Shown: positions 12,146 through 23,302 of the stretch, piece by piece
How positions within the stretch are numbered: position 1 is the stretch's first letter
Layout of the letters: each line of letters opens with the position of its first letter
NCBI GenBank assembly: GCA_030435675.1
Contig: CM059624.1
Coordinates: 3,992,769-4,056,768 of the forward strand
Length of the DNA: 64,000 bases
Direction of reading: 5' to 3'
Source of the DNA: Steinernema hermaphroditum
Taxonomy: Eukaryota > Nematoda > Chromadorea > Rhabditida > Steinernematidae
Position numbers and translations under genes: made by a program
Notes under the pieces: generated by a model
What the model was told of the DNA's origin: nothing
What the model saw: the letters and a program-made list of their open reading frames with translations, nothing else
Databases searched by the model: none

Positions 12146-12400
12146 GATGCTTTCGGTTACCCGGTTCAGAGCATTACGAGAATTTCAAAAAAGCATTTCA
12201 TAGATTTATTTGCGAACAAAGTTCGCTGATACTTGGGGGGTAGTGGGGTTCCCTTGTGACTTTTGTGGGTTGACGCATATGTGTAGGTAGCTGCACAAAT
12301 CGTATCACATTCACATGAACTTTTGACCAATTCACTGTACAAGGAAGCGTCACAAATTAAGAGGTTACGCTGATCTTTTATTCCCACTTTAGGTTAGCCT

Positions 12401-12520
12401 CATTTCCGCTTATACTGATCGCGTAGAAAGTGGTCGGAATTAGGTACCACATACAGTACATGTAGAACCATATGTAAAGATCGATCTATCGCCTAGTTTA
12501 AAGCAATAGTGCACGCCTAA
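12401..12520 (+). repeat. Diverged direct repeat, copy 2
   Basis: This is the partner of 12015-12145, about 385 bp downstream in the same orientation. It has no coding potential. Confidence 0.55.
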
Positions 12521-12898
12521 AAATAATCGTTCTTGGAATGCAAAGGGAAAATACAACATTTCGACTAATAGCAATAACAAGAGGGGTAATACATGCCGTT
12601 TTAGGACCGCGTGTCCACACAGGATTACACAAGGGGCACAGTGTCTAAGGCACTGTCTAAAGTACCTCCGAACTTCTGACGCTTGAATCACGCTCGGCAT
12701 TAAGTCGATTTGTCAGACCCCATCACCAGTTCAAGAACTTTCAACCCATAGAGCATTTCATGTAACGTTTTTCGGTATGCGTTTTTGTTGGACGAGCATT
12801 TACTGCCATGGATTTCTTTGCAACTGAATTTGTTCGTTTCACCTTCACATGACCTCTTACACTAGAAAAAAAGCTGCAAATAGCGAATCAAGCGTGGC

Positions 12899-13507
12899 AA
12901 ATTATGTGTTTATGATTTGTTACAAGGTTATCGGAAAGTTCTGGAACGCGAAAAACACAATTTTTCTCAAACAAAACCATTTTAATTCTAAAAAACGAAC
13001 AATACTACGTTATTAAGCACGCTTAATTACACATAAAACGTGAATTTCATTCAAAATGGCCTCCTCTAGCGTCGATACAGGCCTTGACTCGCTTCTTGAA
13101 ATCTTCGACGATCGTCGCGAGTGTTTCCACACTGATTTCTTCCCAAGCGGCCAGGAGATCGCGCTTCAAATCGTCCACTGTCTTCTTTTTGTCACTTTTT
13201 TTGTCATTTTGTCAACTGTCACTCCACTTCTCCTCCAGTATGGACCAAATCGCGTAGTCCATCGGGTTTAAATCCGGCGAGTTTGAGGGCCAAACTGACT
13301 TGTTCCAAAACCACGCGATTTGGTCTTCCATGAAGCTCATCGTTTATTTGGATCCGTGGGCCGGTGCGCAGTCATGCTGGAACACCCAATCGTGGTCGGG
13401 GAAGTGTTTTTCGGCCCAGGGGAGTAGATTCTTGGCCAGGATCTCTTCTTGGTACACCAGAGAGTCGATTTTTACCCCTTTTTCGACGAAATTATGCGTT
13501 TATGATT
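12899..13507 (-). mobile_element. Mariner-type (DD37D-like) element remnant
   Basis: A 3' piece of a Tc1/mariner-superfamily transposon lies on the minus strand: the last part of the transposase (13490-13047), a short 3' untranslated tail, and a terminal stretch around 12918-12950 (GTTACAAGGTTATCGGAAAG). The 5' half is missing. The remnant is bounded by near-identical 19-bp direct repeats at 12899-12917 and 13489-13507 (18 of 19 match). These are not a TA target duplication and may mark the deletion or insertion junction. Confidence 0.75.
13047..13490 (-). pseudogene. Mariner-type transposase, C-terminal half, broken
   Basis: Conserved blocks on the minus strand are VEKGVKIDSLVYQEEIL, the second catalytic Asp in FQHDCAPAHGSK, the third in SPDLNPMDYAIWS, and the tail TIVEDFKKRV. 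The second Asp and the PMD Asp are separated by 37 residues, which points to the DD37D (maT) group. Two in-frame stops interrupt it: TAA at 13346-13344, just after the APAHGSK block, and TGA at 13214-13212. The N-terminal DNA-binding domain and the first catalytic Asp are absent. It is therefore inactive. Confidence 0.85.
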
Positions 13508-13510
13508 AGT

Positions 13511-14062
13511 TATATTCTCATTTTAGATTAGCCCCGTCACCCCATGTCCTTTGTCTCTTGGCGTCTCTCTTCGCGGGCTTAGGCTCAGTTTAGCTCGAAG
13601 CCAGCATTCTTTAAATTCTTGTGTACCACTTATGTGCCAGGTGCACTAGTTCCGCCCAACACCTACTCCATCGATCACATACGGCATCAGCTTTCCCCCC
13701 ACTCCAAAAGCTTCTAGACCAAGGTTAGTACAGCTGACTTCTACGTAGGCACTATCATTTTTTTACTTTCCCACGAGTTTGAATCAGGAAGCGCCAAAAT
13801 GACTTATGTCTTGTATTACACGTACGTGAAAATTAAGAACGTTCTCAGGAGCGTTTCACAAGAAAGTACTTTTATTTGTTATTGATACAAAATGGAAACG
13901 TATAAAACCGCTCACCCGCCCCAGATTGGTGCAATGTGTTAGTCGACCGTGCTTCCTAATTACTTGTCTGTGATCGTATCACCGTAATTTGATTAGAACC
14001 GTTGATGTCTATGCATCAACTACGTCTACTATCTCACATTTCAGAGTCGAACCATCTCAAAG
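13511..14062. other. Intergenic, promoter side of the 7TM gene
   Basis: No gene was recognised. A CATTTCAG acceptor shortly before the ATG at 14063 suggests trans-splicing of the downstream transcript. Confidence 0.35.
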
Positions 14063-15031
14063 ATGTCAGAAAGCGCCGTCTTTGAGCATGTCCTGGGTGA
14101 TATCAATGGTGTCATTTCTATGATAATGCCGATTCCCTTCCTCATAGTTATCAGCCTTGTACTGTATCTTTCTCTTCGAAAGGTCAAGCCTTCTCTGGCG
14201 AGGACCTACACCCTGAACCTGAGCATCCCCGGCATTGGCTATTCCATCTATCTAATCGTTTCCTATGTCCTGTACAAGCTCAATCTCTGTGAGCACTGCA
14301 CTGTCAGAGGCGTTGGCGAGGGAAGTTTCGCTGATGTCGTGGTCGACTTGACGTATTATTTCTGCACGTACGAGTACCGTATGCTGGCCATAATGATCAT
14401 CGTTCTGACGTACATCTCATTTGCAAAGCCTAGCTGGTACAGCAAAATCTCGGGAAGACGGTAAGTCATGGGAAAAGAACTGCCTATATCGATAGATTTC
14501 AGAGAAATCTGGACGATCTTCGGAACGGGTCATACGGTGGCTCTTCTACTCAGTTTCGCCGGTATGTCAACACCTAACAGAGGCACCATGAAGTACGTGC
14601 TGGACGACACTTTGGCGGCAACTGCCCCAAGTGTGTCGGCTGTCGAAATCGTCACGAGTGTAGTGAACGCCGGCACATTTATCGTCATTTTGATCTTTTA
14701 CATCACTGTACGTTTTGCACGTGTATCGTGTGAACGTCAGAGTTCAGTCCATCAAAGAGATCCTCGTGTTCAACTACCGTAACGCAAAACTCCACAGAGC
14801 CGTCAGTCAAAAGCGGTTGCGGATGAAGGCTCAGCTCTACGCAACGTTGGCCTACATCACTCCTCCCACTATCGTCCTCATACGTAAGTGTTTTGATAAA
14901 AAAATAAACTCGGTTATGATCTTGTGACAGAGTTTACAGAGATGGAGGCGATTAGACAAATGGATCAGCCAGCGCTGGGGATCCTCAGATTCATTGTCAG
15001 GGAAGAGATACGACACAAGACTGATGGCTAA
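14063..15031 (+). CDS. Nematode 7TM chemoreceptor-like GPCR, 4 exons, 279 aa
   Basis: Exons are 14063-14460, 14503-14707, 14748-14883 and 14931-15031; introns are 40-47 bp and codon phase is kept at each junction (phases 2, 0, 1). Hydrophobic segments of helix length: IMPIPFLIVISLVLYLSL, IPGIGYSIYLIVSYVLY, a third ending MLAIMIIVLTYISF, a fourth near GHTVALLLSFAG, a fifth VVNAGTFIVILIFYIT and a sixth LYATLAYITPPTIVLI. The seventh is weak, so the protein may be short at the C-terminus or divergent. This layout, with basic loops (RKVKPSLAR, QKRLRMKAQ), fits the large nematode serpentine receptor superfamilies used in chemosensation. I cannot assign the subfamily. Confidence 0.7.
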
Positions 15032-16908
15032 AATACCGTTACACCGCTCGAGCTGTTGTAGCTATGGGCCAAAATTTGAGAAGCTTTTCTTCCAAGGTTT
15101 CCTAGCAAGTACCATCGAAGAGGAAGTTTACGTACCAAAAAAATGCCCGAAAAGTGCTAGATGCTAAAACGTCCGACGATCTTTGCTTTATATCGAGGAA
15201 AACAAGGCGGTCACTTTCCCTTCAGGATGCACTTACAATAGAATACACTCCGATTTTAATTTTAATCATGAACCTACAGCTTCGTTGTTCATTCAGAGTT
15301 TACACTAGCTGATTAGTTTACACATACTAAAAACATCTGAAAGTTCAATACAAAATTGCAGCTGTAGGTGTAGGCTTAGCACTGAAAATATAACTCCTTT
15401 TCTTGAGAAAAGGAGGAGGAACTTCTCCTTCTTCGGGCGTTTGGGGAACAGGGCGCCTTCAGAGTTCACATCTACTTTGGAAAGGTGGGTCCTTGGTTCT
15501 ATGTAGTGGTTCTATGTCATAGAACCAAGGACCCATTTCTAAAGCTATGTCTTCGCCGGTGGTGGTCGTGTTCAGAACGTCGGCGACCTTTAGGGTGACA
15601 TCTCGAGTGGGAGCATTCTCTTGAGGCACATTTCATTGCAATCTTCAAGGTAGAATTTAATAAAATGCCCTCATAGAAATTTTTGTTTCAACATTATACT
15701 GACAAGGAATTGCTCCAAGGTGCCGATTGAACATTGATTAATAGCTTTGTGGAACATCGATCTTCGGCATCGATCCGGCTGAAATGTGGCACGCTAACAA
15801 TTTTGCGGGGTATAATAGGTCTAGCCATGTTACCATAAATCAGAGGTTTGTGGTCGCTCAGGTATGTTGTAGGAGGTCTTACTAGTAAGTGCCACTATTC
15901 TCTGATTACGAGCTCCCACGACGATAACACTTGAGATCATGTAGGGTGAACTGATTAAAGTGGAGTCGGAACTGCTCAGTCAAGAATCGCACTGGATTTG
16001 TGAGTATCTTTGGGAGTCTTCCACCTCGAAATGCTTCAAAGACACCGAAAAGTCAAGATACTCGTAAGAACATGTCTTAATTTCAATCTGATCGGTGCGT
16101 GACACACTGGAGCAGTTCCCTCAGTTCTCTCAGGGGTACTCACATTGAAATTTTTGTTTCGAAACATCAGTAATGGATTACTCACAAGGGCACCAAAACT
16201 GATTCATCAAACCTTACTTTTTCAGCTAACTCCATATGTGTAAATCTCGTGGTCGCCTACCTAAAACACGACGTAATCGTGATCGACCAGATATGCGAAG
16301 TGAAAATCCGTCTTCACAGCTGTCTCCTGTCGGTGAGTATTATCCTTCTTCTTGGCTCCATTCAAAACACAGCTTTCAGATGCGGCTCTTCTTGGCCTGC
16401 GCAATGGTCTTAATCGCTTTCGGCGACTATAGACGCGCTTTCTGCAAAATGGTTGGAAATGTAGTCCACTTTGTGAGAAACAAAAAAGTCGACAGTAGCA
16501 GTGTTGTCGTCGTTGAAAATTTCAGAAGCACCACTTAATAAATATTCGGCGATCGTGTTCATGTACGGTGGTGGCGCGCTCTGCACGGGATGTAACGCAA
16601 GACGGCTTCGGAGAGATGGGTCCTTGGTCAGGAAGTTGTGTTTGGTGTCCTCAGAGCGTCGGCGACCTTCAGGGTGACGGGTCTCACGCAGCGGGATTCC
16701 TGGCATCGGACATCTTGTTGTCAGCGGTGGTGGGAGTACGGCTTCCGGGTATCCCAATTCGTTCTGGAAGTCGGAACTGCTACAGGGTTTGCCATCTGAC
16801 CGACCAGATGAAAAGGACAAAAAATGATCAATTCGACATTTTATTAAATTCAAATTTTCTACACCCGATTTGTGTTTATTACCTTCAATTATTCAAATTT
16901 CTTAGCAA
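15032..16908. other. Gene-poor stretch with repeat fragments
   Basis: No complete gene was recognised. Two diverged copies of a noncoding repeat share the core TCAGA(A/G)CGTCGGCGACCTT: one near 15567-15600, one near 16653-16680, both in plus orientation. A separate hairpin is listed at 15486-15535. A 147-codon minus-strand ORF at 16410-16853 covers the second repeat and shows no family features. Confidence 0.45.
15486..15535. repeat. 18-bp perfect hairpin
   Basis: Left arm 15486-15503 (TGGGTCCTTGGTTCTATG) is exactly complementary to right arm 15518-15535 across a 14-bp loop. The loop itself contains GGTTCTATG, another copy of the inner arm. No flanking target duplication was seen. The GGGTCCTTGG core also occurs near 16617-16628 in the related repeat. 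Confidence 0.7.
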
Positions 16909-17718
16909 TTACAAACTTTTCTTTACACGCAAGGTGATAGTACGTGACCAAAACTGTATGTCGATGGTAACACCGTCCGCTCGCTGCCACGATATTCTTC
17001 TTTCTGAACAATCGGTTTGCTCATTCTTTCTGTAATTCACTAAATCGTCCATTGAAAAATTCGCAGTTAACTTCAGTTCTCTCTTTGAAAGTAAAGGTTG
17101 TGACTCAAAGAGAGTTTTTAGCCCTTTCATTGTAAACACACATCTTGTGTCATGTGCAATAAGTAAGTAGTTCAAGGTTGGCATTATCGCACTGAGCTTG
17201 GAGAGAAATCTATCCGACCATCCTTTCTCGTAAATTATGAGATGTTGTAAATGTCCTCGTTCCATCTGGATCATGACGAATTGCTCTATCGCCTCAGTAT
17301 GCTTGAATGCCGAGATCCCGTGAAAGTTAATATCTTCAAGTAGAGGCAACAGCTTCGCACAACATCTGCCGATTTCGATGTTCGGGAACGTTAAATAACA
17401 TCGAAGCTTCTTGATAAGATTCTGAATTTCGCTTAAAGAGGCGTTCGTCGCATGCGTTCTGGAAACATCGAAAAGTTGAAACGTGCTAATACACAAATAT
17501 TTCTCCTGTGTTTTTTGCACAAGATCGGAATCATAATAATAAGAAAAATTATTTGCATCGCTGTACAGTGTAGGAACAAGCCACTTTCGACTGTCGACAT
17601 GATCCTGAAAAGCAAATGCCCATCCCGATCCGATCTTTTCGCTATTTTCCGAGGCCAGGCGAATATTATAGATGGCTGCGGCAACGGCGTCGCAAAAAGC
17701 GAACGGAACACGATCCAT
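16909..17718 (-). CDS. MDxVPF-family protein, full-length member (269 aa)
   Basis: This is a single exon on the minus strand. The start is set at MDRVPFAFCDAVAAA because all three local family members share it; an in-frame ATG lies 12 codons upstream (17754). It shares with the 18522-19343 protein a central FQDH...R..LV..LY segment, the block EAIEQFV..Q...G.LQ.L, a conserved KGW and a T(M)K...LF segment before a variable tail. The second half is rich in leucine at regular spacing, which may indicate a solenoid or an F-box-associated fold. There are no signal peptide, membrane segments or catalytic motifs. Function unknown. Family expansion with fast divergence and intronless structure is typical of nematode lineage-specific adaptor families. 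Confidence 0.7.
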   Translation of the reverse strand: MDRVPFAFCDAVAAAIYNIRLASENSEKIGSGWAFAFQDHVDSRKWLVPTLYSDANNFSYYYDSDLVQKTQEKYLCISTFQLFDVSRTHATNASLSEIQNLIKKLRCYLTFPNIEIGRCCAKLLPLLEDINFHGISAFKHTEAIEQFVMIQMERGHLQHLIIYEKGWSDRFLSKLSAIMPTLNYLLIAHDTRCVFTMKGLKTLFESQPLLSKRELKLTANFSMDDLVNYRKNEQTDCSERRISWQRADGVTIDIQFWSRTITLRVKKSL

Positions 17719-17754
17719 TGTGCGGAGTGAACCAATGGTGCGTCGCGATAACAT

Positions 17755-18521
17755 GGGACAGTGTCAATGCTAAAAAAGTTCGTTAACACCAAAACTGTGA
17801 ACAGTCAGTAGTCGATATGATATTCCAAGTCAAGAGCCTATCAGTTCTGGGATTGGAGAATTGACAACACGTCACTTCATCACTTTTTTCATCAGTTTCG
17901 CGATGTTTCCTGTCGTGACCGAACGATATCGCAAACTGCTATGGCCACTCAAAAACCGTCTTCAAATTCAAAGTCAAAAACTGCCGTGATCAAACCGTTT
18001 AGATTGTGATGATCTAATTTCTCGCTGCCTTCTCTCCGATGAGCACTGCTTTTATTGGGTTGGGGCATAAATAATGGCGCAACATTCCAATAAGCGTTTC
18101 TAAAGCATAAAGATGCATATTTCACTGGAGGCATACAACGTTCAACTACATAGTCTCAGAACACTTCGTGGCCAGAAGCCTGGTCACTCCACTGTAGAAC
18201 AAGAGAGGTCGAAAAAATCCATTTTGCCGATTTTCGACCTAATTGCAAAATTTGGATTCATTTATTTGCTGTTGTTTCCGGCACTCCAGTACAAGTATCT
18301 ATCAGATAAAGCTGTGGGAGGCCTATATGCTCAATAAGTATCTAAGTCCTGGCTAAAGATCAGCAGCAGTTTTGAGGGCAATCTAAAGTATCATATAGTG
18401 GGTGATCACGTTGGAACTGGTGAAACACCGAATCCGGTCCCTAGTTCTTGTCCTATCTTGAATAAAAATCCTTCAGAAGTGTATTTATTAATAATACAAC
18501 TAATTAATAATGCTTGGGCTC
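17755..18521. other. Intergenic between two family members
   Basis: No gene was recognised. It should hold the promoter of the 16909-17718 gene and the 3' end of the 18522-19343 gene, both on the minus strand. Confidence 0.35.
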
Positions 18522-19343
18522 TCATTTTACAAGTTGAACGATTAGTACATCTGCGTTCCTCGTCTCCACATAAACCCTAATCCCGTCCGATCGTTTCCAA
18601 CAAACACTTCCCATTTCCAACAAACACTGTTCCTGTAGCTCAGTCGCGAAGTTCATAAGTGTCTCCGCCGAGAAATCTACCTTTGCGCTGAAGAAGGTCT
18701 TTGGAAATGAAACGTGACATTTAAACAGCTTTTCGAACCACTTCATTGTCATCCTAAACTCTGTGTTCTCCATGACGCAAAAATGACGGAGATTTACGGT
18801 TGTTTGCTCCATCTTGGACACAAACTCGCGTGTCCACCCCTTTTGGGAAATGTAGAGGACCTGCAGACGGCCACTGTCCAACTGCTTCGCAACGAATTGC
18901 TCGATCGCTTCACTATATTTATAAACCCAAAGTGTGTGATAGTTAATGTCAGCCACAAAGGACAAGAGTTGCTCAGAAACTCCGTGGATAGCAAGCCGTG
19001 GAATTCGGAAATGACGTTTCAGCTTGGTGATCGCATTCTTCATTACTTCCGAAGAGACATTGGTTTCGGTTATGTCATCACCGTCGTAAAGGTTGAACCA
19101 AGATAGATGGAAGTATTCGCCTTTGGATTTAGGGATGTCGGCGTTGGAGACGTAAAAAAGATCAGCTCCATTGCAATACAGATCCTTCACTAACGATCTT
19201 CTATTAATAGAATGATCCTGAAAAGCGGAAGCCCAGGAACGTCCTTTTTCGGGACTCACTATAGATACGAACCAATGGAATGAGTAATTTGAATCGATAG
19301 TCGCTACGACGGCATCGCAAAACGCATAGGGTACGGTATCCAT
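18522..19343 (-). CDS. MDxVPF-family protein, full-length member (273 aa)
   Basis: This is a single exon. The start MDTVPYAFCDAVVATI is chosen by alignment with the other two members; the frame is open 34 codons further upstream, to 19445. It aligns with the 16909-17718 protein along its length: WA.AFQDH near residue 40, EAIEQFV near 150, KGW near 170, then a (M)TMK.....LF block near 200. The C-terminal part has a CWKRSDGI segment like SWQRADGV of its neighbour. Same strand, same intronless structure and 0.8-kb spacing suggest a local tandem duplication. Function unknown. Confidence 0.7.
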   Translation of the reverse strand: MDTVPYAFCDAVVATIDSNYSFHWFVSIVSPEKGRSWASAFQDHSINRRSLVKDLYCNGADLFYVSNADIPKSKGEYFHLSWFNLYDGDDITETNVSSEVMKNAITKLKRHFRIPRLAIHGVSEQLLSFVADINYHTLWVYKYSEAIEQFVAKQLDSGRLQVLYISQKGWTREFVSKMEQTTVNLRHFCVMENTEFRMTMKWFEKLFKCHVSFPKTFFSAKVDFSAETLMNFATELQEQCLLEMGSVCWKRSDGIRVYVETRNADVLIVQLVK

Positions 19344-20703
19344 TGCAGTGAATGGAAACCTTGTGTGCCGAGAATATATACGACGTTTGATGATGCGTTT
19401 AGCATTGGAATTGTGTCTCTGAATATGTGCAGTTTTTTGGCACATATACTGCAGTCTCTTCCTACCGCAGGACTACAGTATTGATAGGCACACTTGGTTT
19501 TTCTTATTGTTCCTATCCCTACTTCTTCTTGTTGCTTCGACGCGGGATATGGTGTCCGATCAAAAATCAGCATCAGTGGGATCACATAAACGAAGAACTG
19601 ATTCCGGTAAAGATACAGGTGAGGGCACCACAACCAGGACCATTGTCATTTCGGCTGATAGCTTAGTAGAGCATTTTAGAGCATCTTTCAGGAGGTTATC
19701 TTGGGTGACGCGGACCCGCATTCTTTTGAATAGATGTGGCGACAAAACCGCCAGAAAAATGACCGCCAAATGAATAGCGCCAATTTCGATAACCGGTGTC
19801 CTTGAGTGCTCTTGAAGAAAGCGTATGCTCAGCGTATGTTCGAGACCTGGGCTTAGCAACGCCTTTGACGTACGCCTAGACTTCAGGCGATCGAAGCGAG
19901 CCCAGGATAAGGCATCCAGCATGCAGGAGTGTCTTAATACTTATTGATTCTAAATTGTATTAGAATCTCCTGAATCAGGACCCTTGGTGGTCTTGGTAAC
20001 TTCGTATAAAGTATAAGCTTTGTATTGCCCGATGGTCATCGTGTGCAGCTAGATGGACGTGTACTAGTTTGTACCGGTTGTGTCATGTAATCATGATACA
20101 ATGAATCATCTTCCCTTTACGTCAATCTAAACCTTGCCATCTGCATAACGTTCGAAAGGTGGCGTAGGGACTCTTTTGCACCGCCATCTTAGTCGTCTGT
20201 GCGAATCGTTCCTAACTACTCCGAACTTCAATTTCGAATTCTATTCGCGGAACTTCCCTGAGTCCTTTTGTCCTTCTTCCCGAACGCCGAGCTCCCAAGC
20301 CTGCCCCACTTGAGGCACCAACCACCGGGGAACTAGTTTCAAAATCGGATTTGTCAAACACAGGCCCTCAGTGACATGAGTCGCGCAGTGAATCACACCG
20401 TCTCTTTGTAAACACTTTACTTACACAATTCTCGAAAATACACACAAATTGTTCGTTGGAAGGGTGAAAATAGAGTTGAGCTAGTAGGACGCTCTTGCGG
20501 TGTTCCTGTGCAGAATGACCGAATGCGACGATGACGAACTAAACGACGAACATTAGATTACGGTAATGGAAAGCGGGGGGCAAGTTTAAAAGAAGCGAAC
20601 CGCCGGCCTAGAAGGAAGATGTTAAGAAGCGGACAATGCGTACGTGTGAGAGAGAAAAGATTAGTTTGTGTCGTGGACATAAGCTTCAGGCGGTGAGGTC
20701 ACG
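19344..20703. other. Intergenic, no gene recognised
   Basis: A 120-codon minus-strand ORF at 19560-19922 has a hydrophobic run (IGAIHLAVIFLAVLSP) but no splice context, family motif or good start. No RNA gene or repeat was seen. Confidence 0.35.
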
Positions 20704-22335
20704 TCACTTGTCTTTGCGTAGGAACACCATGACGATGTCGATGCAGTGAAGAATGGCGCACAGGAATAGGAAGGCCTGGAATGGCATAAGAAGGAGCCGG
20801 AGGAACAGTGAGGCCTACCGCCGCGGCTGCCCATCCCTTGACCAAGAAGCCAGTCTCGCATCCAGGGAATCCCGCGCATCCACTAAACGTTCCCCCGCCG
20901 ATGTTTCTGATGAAGGTCTGCATGTGGTCAAAACCGGTCGCGTACCAAGTCTCCACGGCGCCAAGAACCAAGAAGACTATCACCGATACGCCAGATACCA
21001 ACATTTGCTGAGCGAGCGCATTTTAGAGCTATAGAGAAACGGGGAAATCTTTACCGGTACAGCCATAGAATTTCCATTGGCAAATTGGAGACAGCTGAAG
21101 ATGAGTGACGGAATGGCGAATATGATTGCGATGATGATGATGGCCAACTGTCCCCAGACGCTAGAAAGGTTTATGAGTTAATGGGTGTGGTTGGAAAGTT
21201 ACATATAAATAAAGGTTCGTAGCAGGAAAAGACTTAGGTTTCGTTGGAGTGGGATATGTTCAAGTATTCAACGAACGCTTAGCGAACTACCCATATCCCT
21301 ACCCATTTAGAGCGACCTTCGTATTTTGATGGCTTTACACCTGGGCTAATGTTCTTCATCCTCAACTTAGGACGTTCTGACAGGCATTCCTCTCATGCAT
21401 AAGTGTGCAAAGGCTGGAGAACGGGTGAGGCCTGTAGTCCAGCAGTGTCCATTGAAAGTTTATATGGGCGCTCATGATGCTTACCCATATCCCTACTCAT
21501 CTAGAGCAGTCATCAGATGACTTTACGCGGTCACCTACACGTGTTCTTATGTTGTTCCCGAAAATCTACCACCTTCATCTTAAACAGAGCATCAATTTGC
21601 AGGAAAGGATTCGTGGCGCTCCTAAAATGAGGTCGCTCTTCTCGTTCTTGCTGGGCATTTCATGGATCTCATCTCTGTACTTTTAGCACATTTTGAGTAA
21701 ACGCAGCTGTACAAACATTTCCCGGGAATTTTGAACGTAAATTTCGAGCAACTACTCTTTGAAGCAATGAACTTCGCCCAGCAAAACAACAATTTTACCA
21801 TTTCAGCAATTGAAATCATTGCACTTTATTCTAACGGTGCACCCTAGGTGGGTCCCATTATTATCGAACTTTGAAACTATCTTTAGAAACGGCTGCTAGC
21901 CATTGGAATTTGAAATTTGAAATTAGCTGGGCATATGCCTTCGAAGTGGAGGGGGTTGGAGAAGATCTATTAAGGAAGTGAGTTAAACAAAATTTGTGGT
22001 CCAGCCTTCATTGGATAGATCCATATTTTCCAACCTCAATTGATCTGGTCCATATTCTTATGACAGATACAGTTTTTATTCTATTTTAGGCTTGCAGTTC
22101 ACATGCTTGACCATAGCCTTTCATTAGTCATAAGAGCTTGAGAAAGAACTCACTTTTGGCCTCTCATCTGGAAATGAATTGCACTGTTCCATCTGTCGAT
22201 ATTCATCGGGAAGAGAGAGTTTTGCGGCGGACATATTTCCTGACTCGACTGTTGGCCATTGATCGTCCTCCAGAAGCACACGCCTGGCGCCGTCATGATC
22301 AATATCATCGACACTATGACCAGGAGCTGAAACAT
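20704..22335 (-). CDS. Four-transmembrane protein, 4 exons, 182 aa
   Basis: Exons are 22335-22154, 21160-21055, 21007-20819 and 20775-20704. Phases match exactly (2, 0, 0), which supports joining exon 1 across a 993-bp intron. Four hydrophobic helices are MFQLLVIVSMILIMTAPGVCF, LAIIIIAIIFAIPSLIFSC, MLVSGVSVIVFLVLGAVE and AFLFLCAILHCIDIVMVF, ending in the basic tail LRKDK. A Cys pair (GCAGFPGC) lies in the second extracellular loop. The layout, with short termini and four helices, resembles MARVEL or claudin-like nematode membrane proteins, but no diagnostic motif settles it. The start ATG at 22335 follows a TTCAATTAG acceptor; a five-codon upstream reading frame lies between them. Function unknown. 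Confidence 0.65.
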
Positions 22336-23302
22336 CAAGTGCAGACCATACGTTGCACTCCTAATTGAAAGCTTTCCTTTCCCCTTGTTTTCCCGTAGCC
22401 CACCGCTAGTCCTCTCTCCCCACGCCCCTCTCGGCTGCCAAAAGACGGAAGCACGCTTGAAGTAAACATTTCCCGTGTGCGTGGCGAAATCGAAAAGCCC
22501 AAAATTGCCGGTGGTTGGTGTAATCGCCCGCGTGAATTGCTTCGAAAGTGACCGGAAGACATTTCAGAGTTGAAACTTCATGCTTCAGCGAATCGGTGCC
22601 TGGTGGTGGACGCCTGGGAAGTACTTAGCTGGCAGGTTTTGCCAAATATTTCGTGAAATTGAGCTATCAGTGCCGTTTTGAGTGACCAGGAAATTGCCCA
22701 CCGGAATCTGAACTAATGAGTAGAGGTCGCCGAAGGGGGGATCTTGAAGCATATTGTTGTGGATTACGTGACAATACCTCCAAAAAAGACCGCTCTTTGG
22801 TTGTCTTTTTCTTCACTTGCTCTTGGCGTATTTCATTCATCTCATAAGGACTCATTTTTCGGAACGCTTTTCACTTTTCTCCCCCAACCACTTGTCATAT
22901 CCCCATAATTCCACGTAGGCAGACTCCCTCCTACACAGAAACGGCGCGAAATAACTCATCTTTATAGCTTTCTGCAAAAAAAACGAGCAGCATAATTCGA
23001 ACAAACTGCGTTTTCGTGTGGTTTTGCAGAGGTTATGATGGGTCTGCTGTTAGGCATGTGCTACCACAGCGTGGGTAAACATGAATGAGTCAGCGTTTGC
23101 TCTACTCATCTATGAGTACAATACGGATTTTCACCTTGGATGATAGTTTTCATCGTAGCTTTTATGACCAAAAGTAGCAGTCGACATGAAAGCGATCCTT
23201 GACTGAGGAGTCCAAACTTTAAAAAACAAGATCTACGACGATGTTTACCCTAGGAGTCCATTGCTATACTAGAACCTGACATTCGAGTGTAGGAGGCCGA
23301 GG
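22336..23302. other. Intergenic, no gene recognised
   Basis: This holds the upstream side of the four-TM gene. Short ORFs have no supporting motif or splice sites. Confidence 0.35.

Noticed and set aside
16410..16853. 147-codon minus-strand ORF
   Set aside because: It covers a noncoding repeat shared with 15567-15600, where the frame is not preserved.
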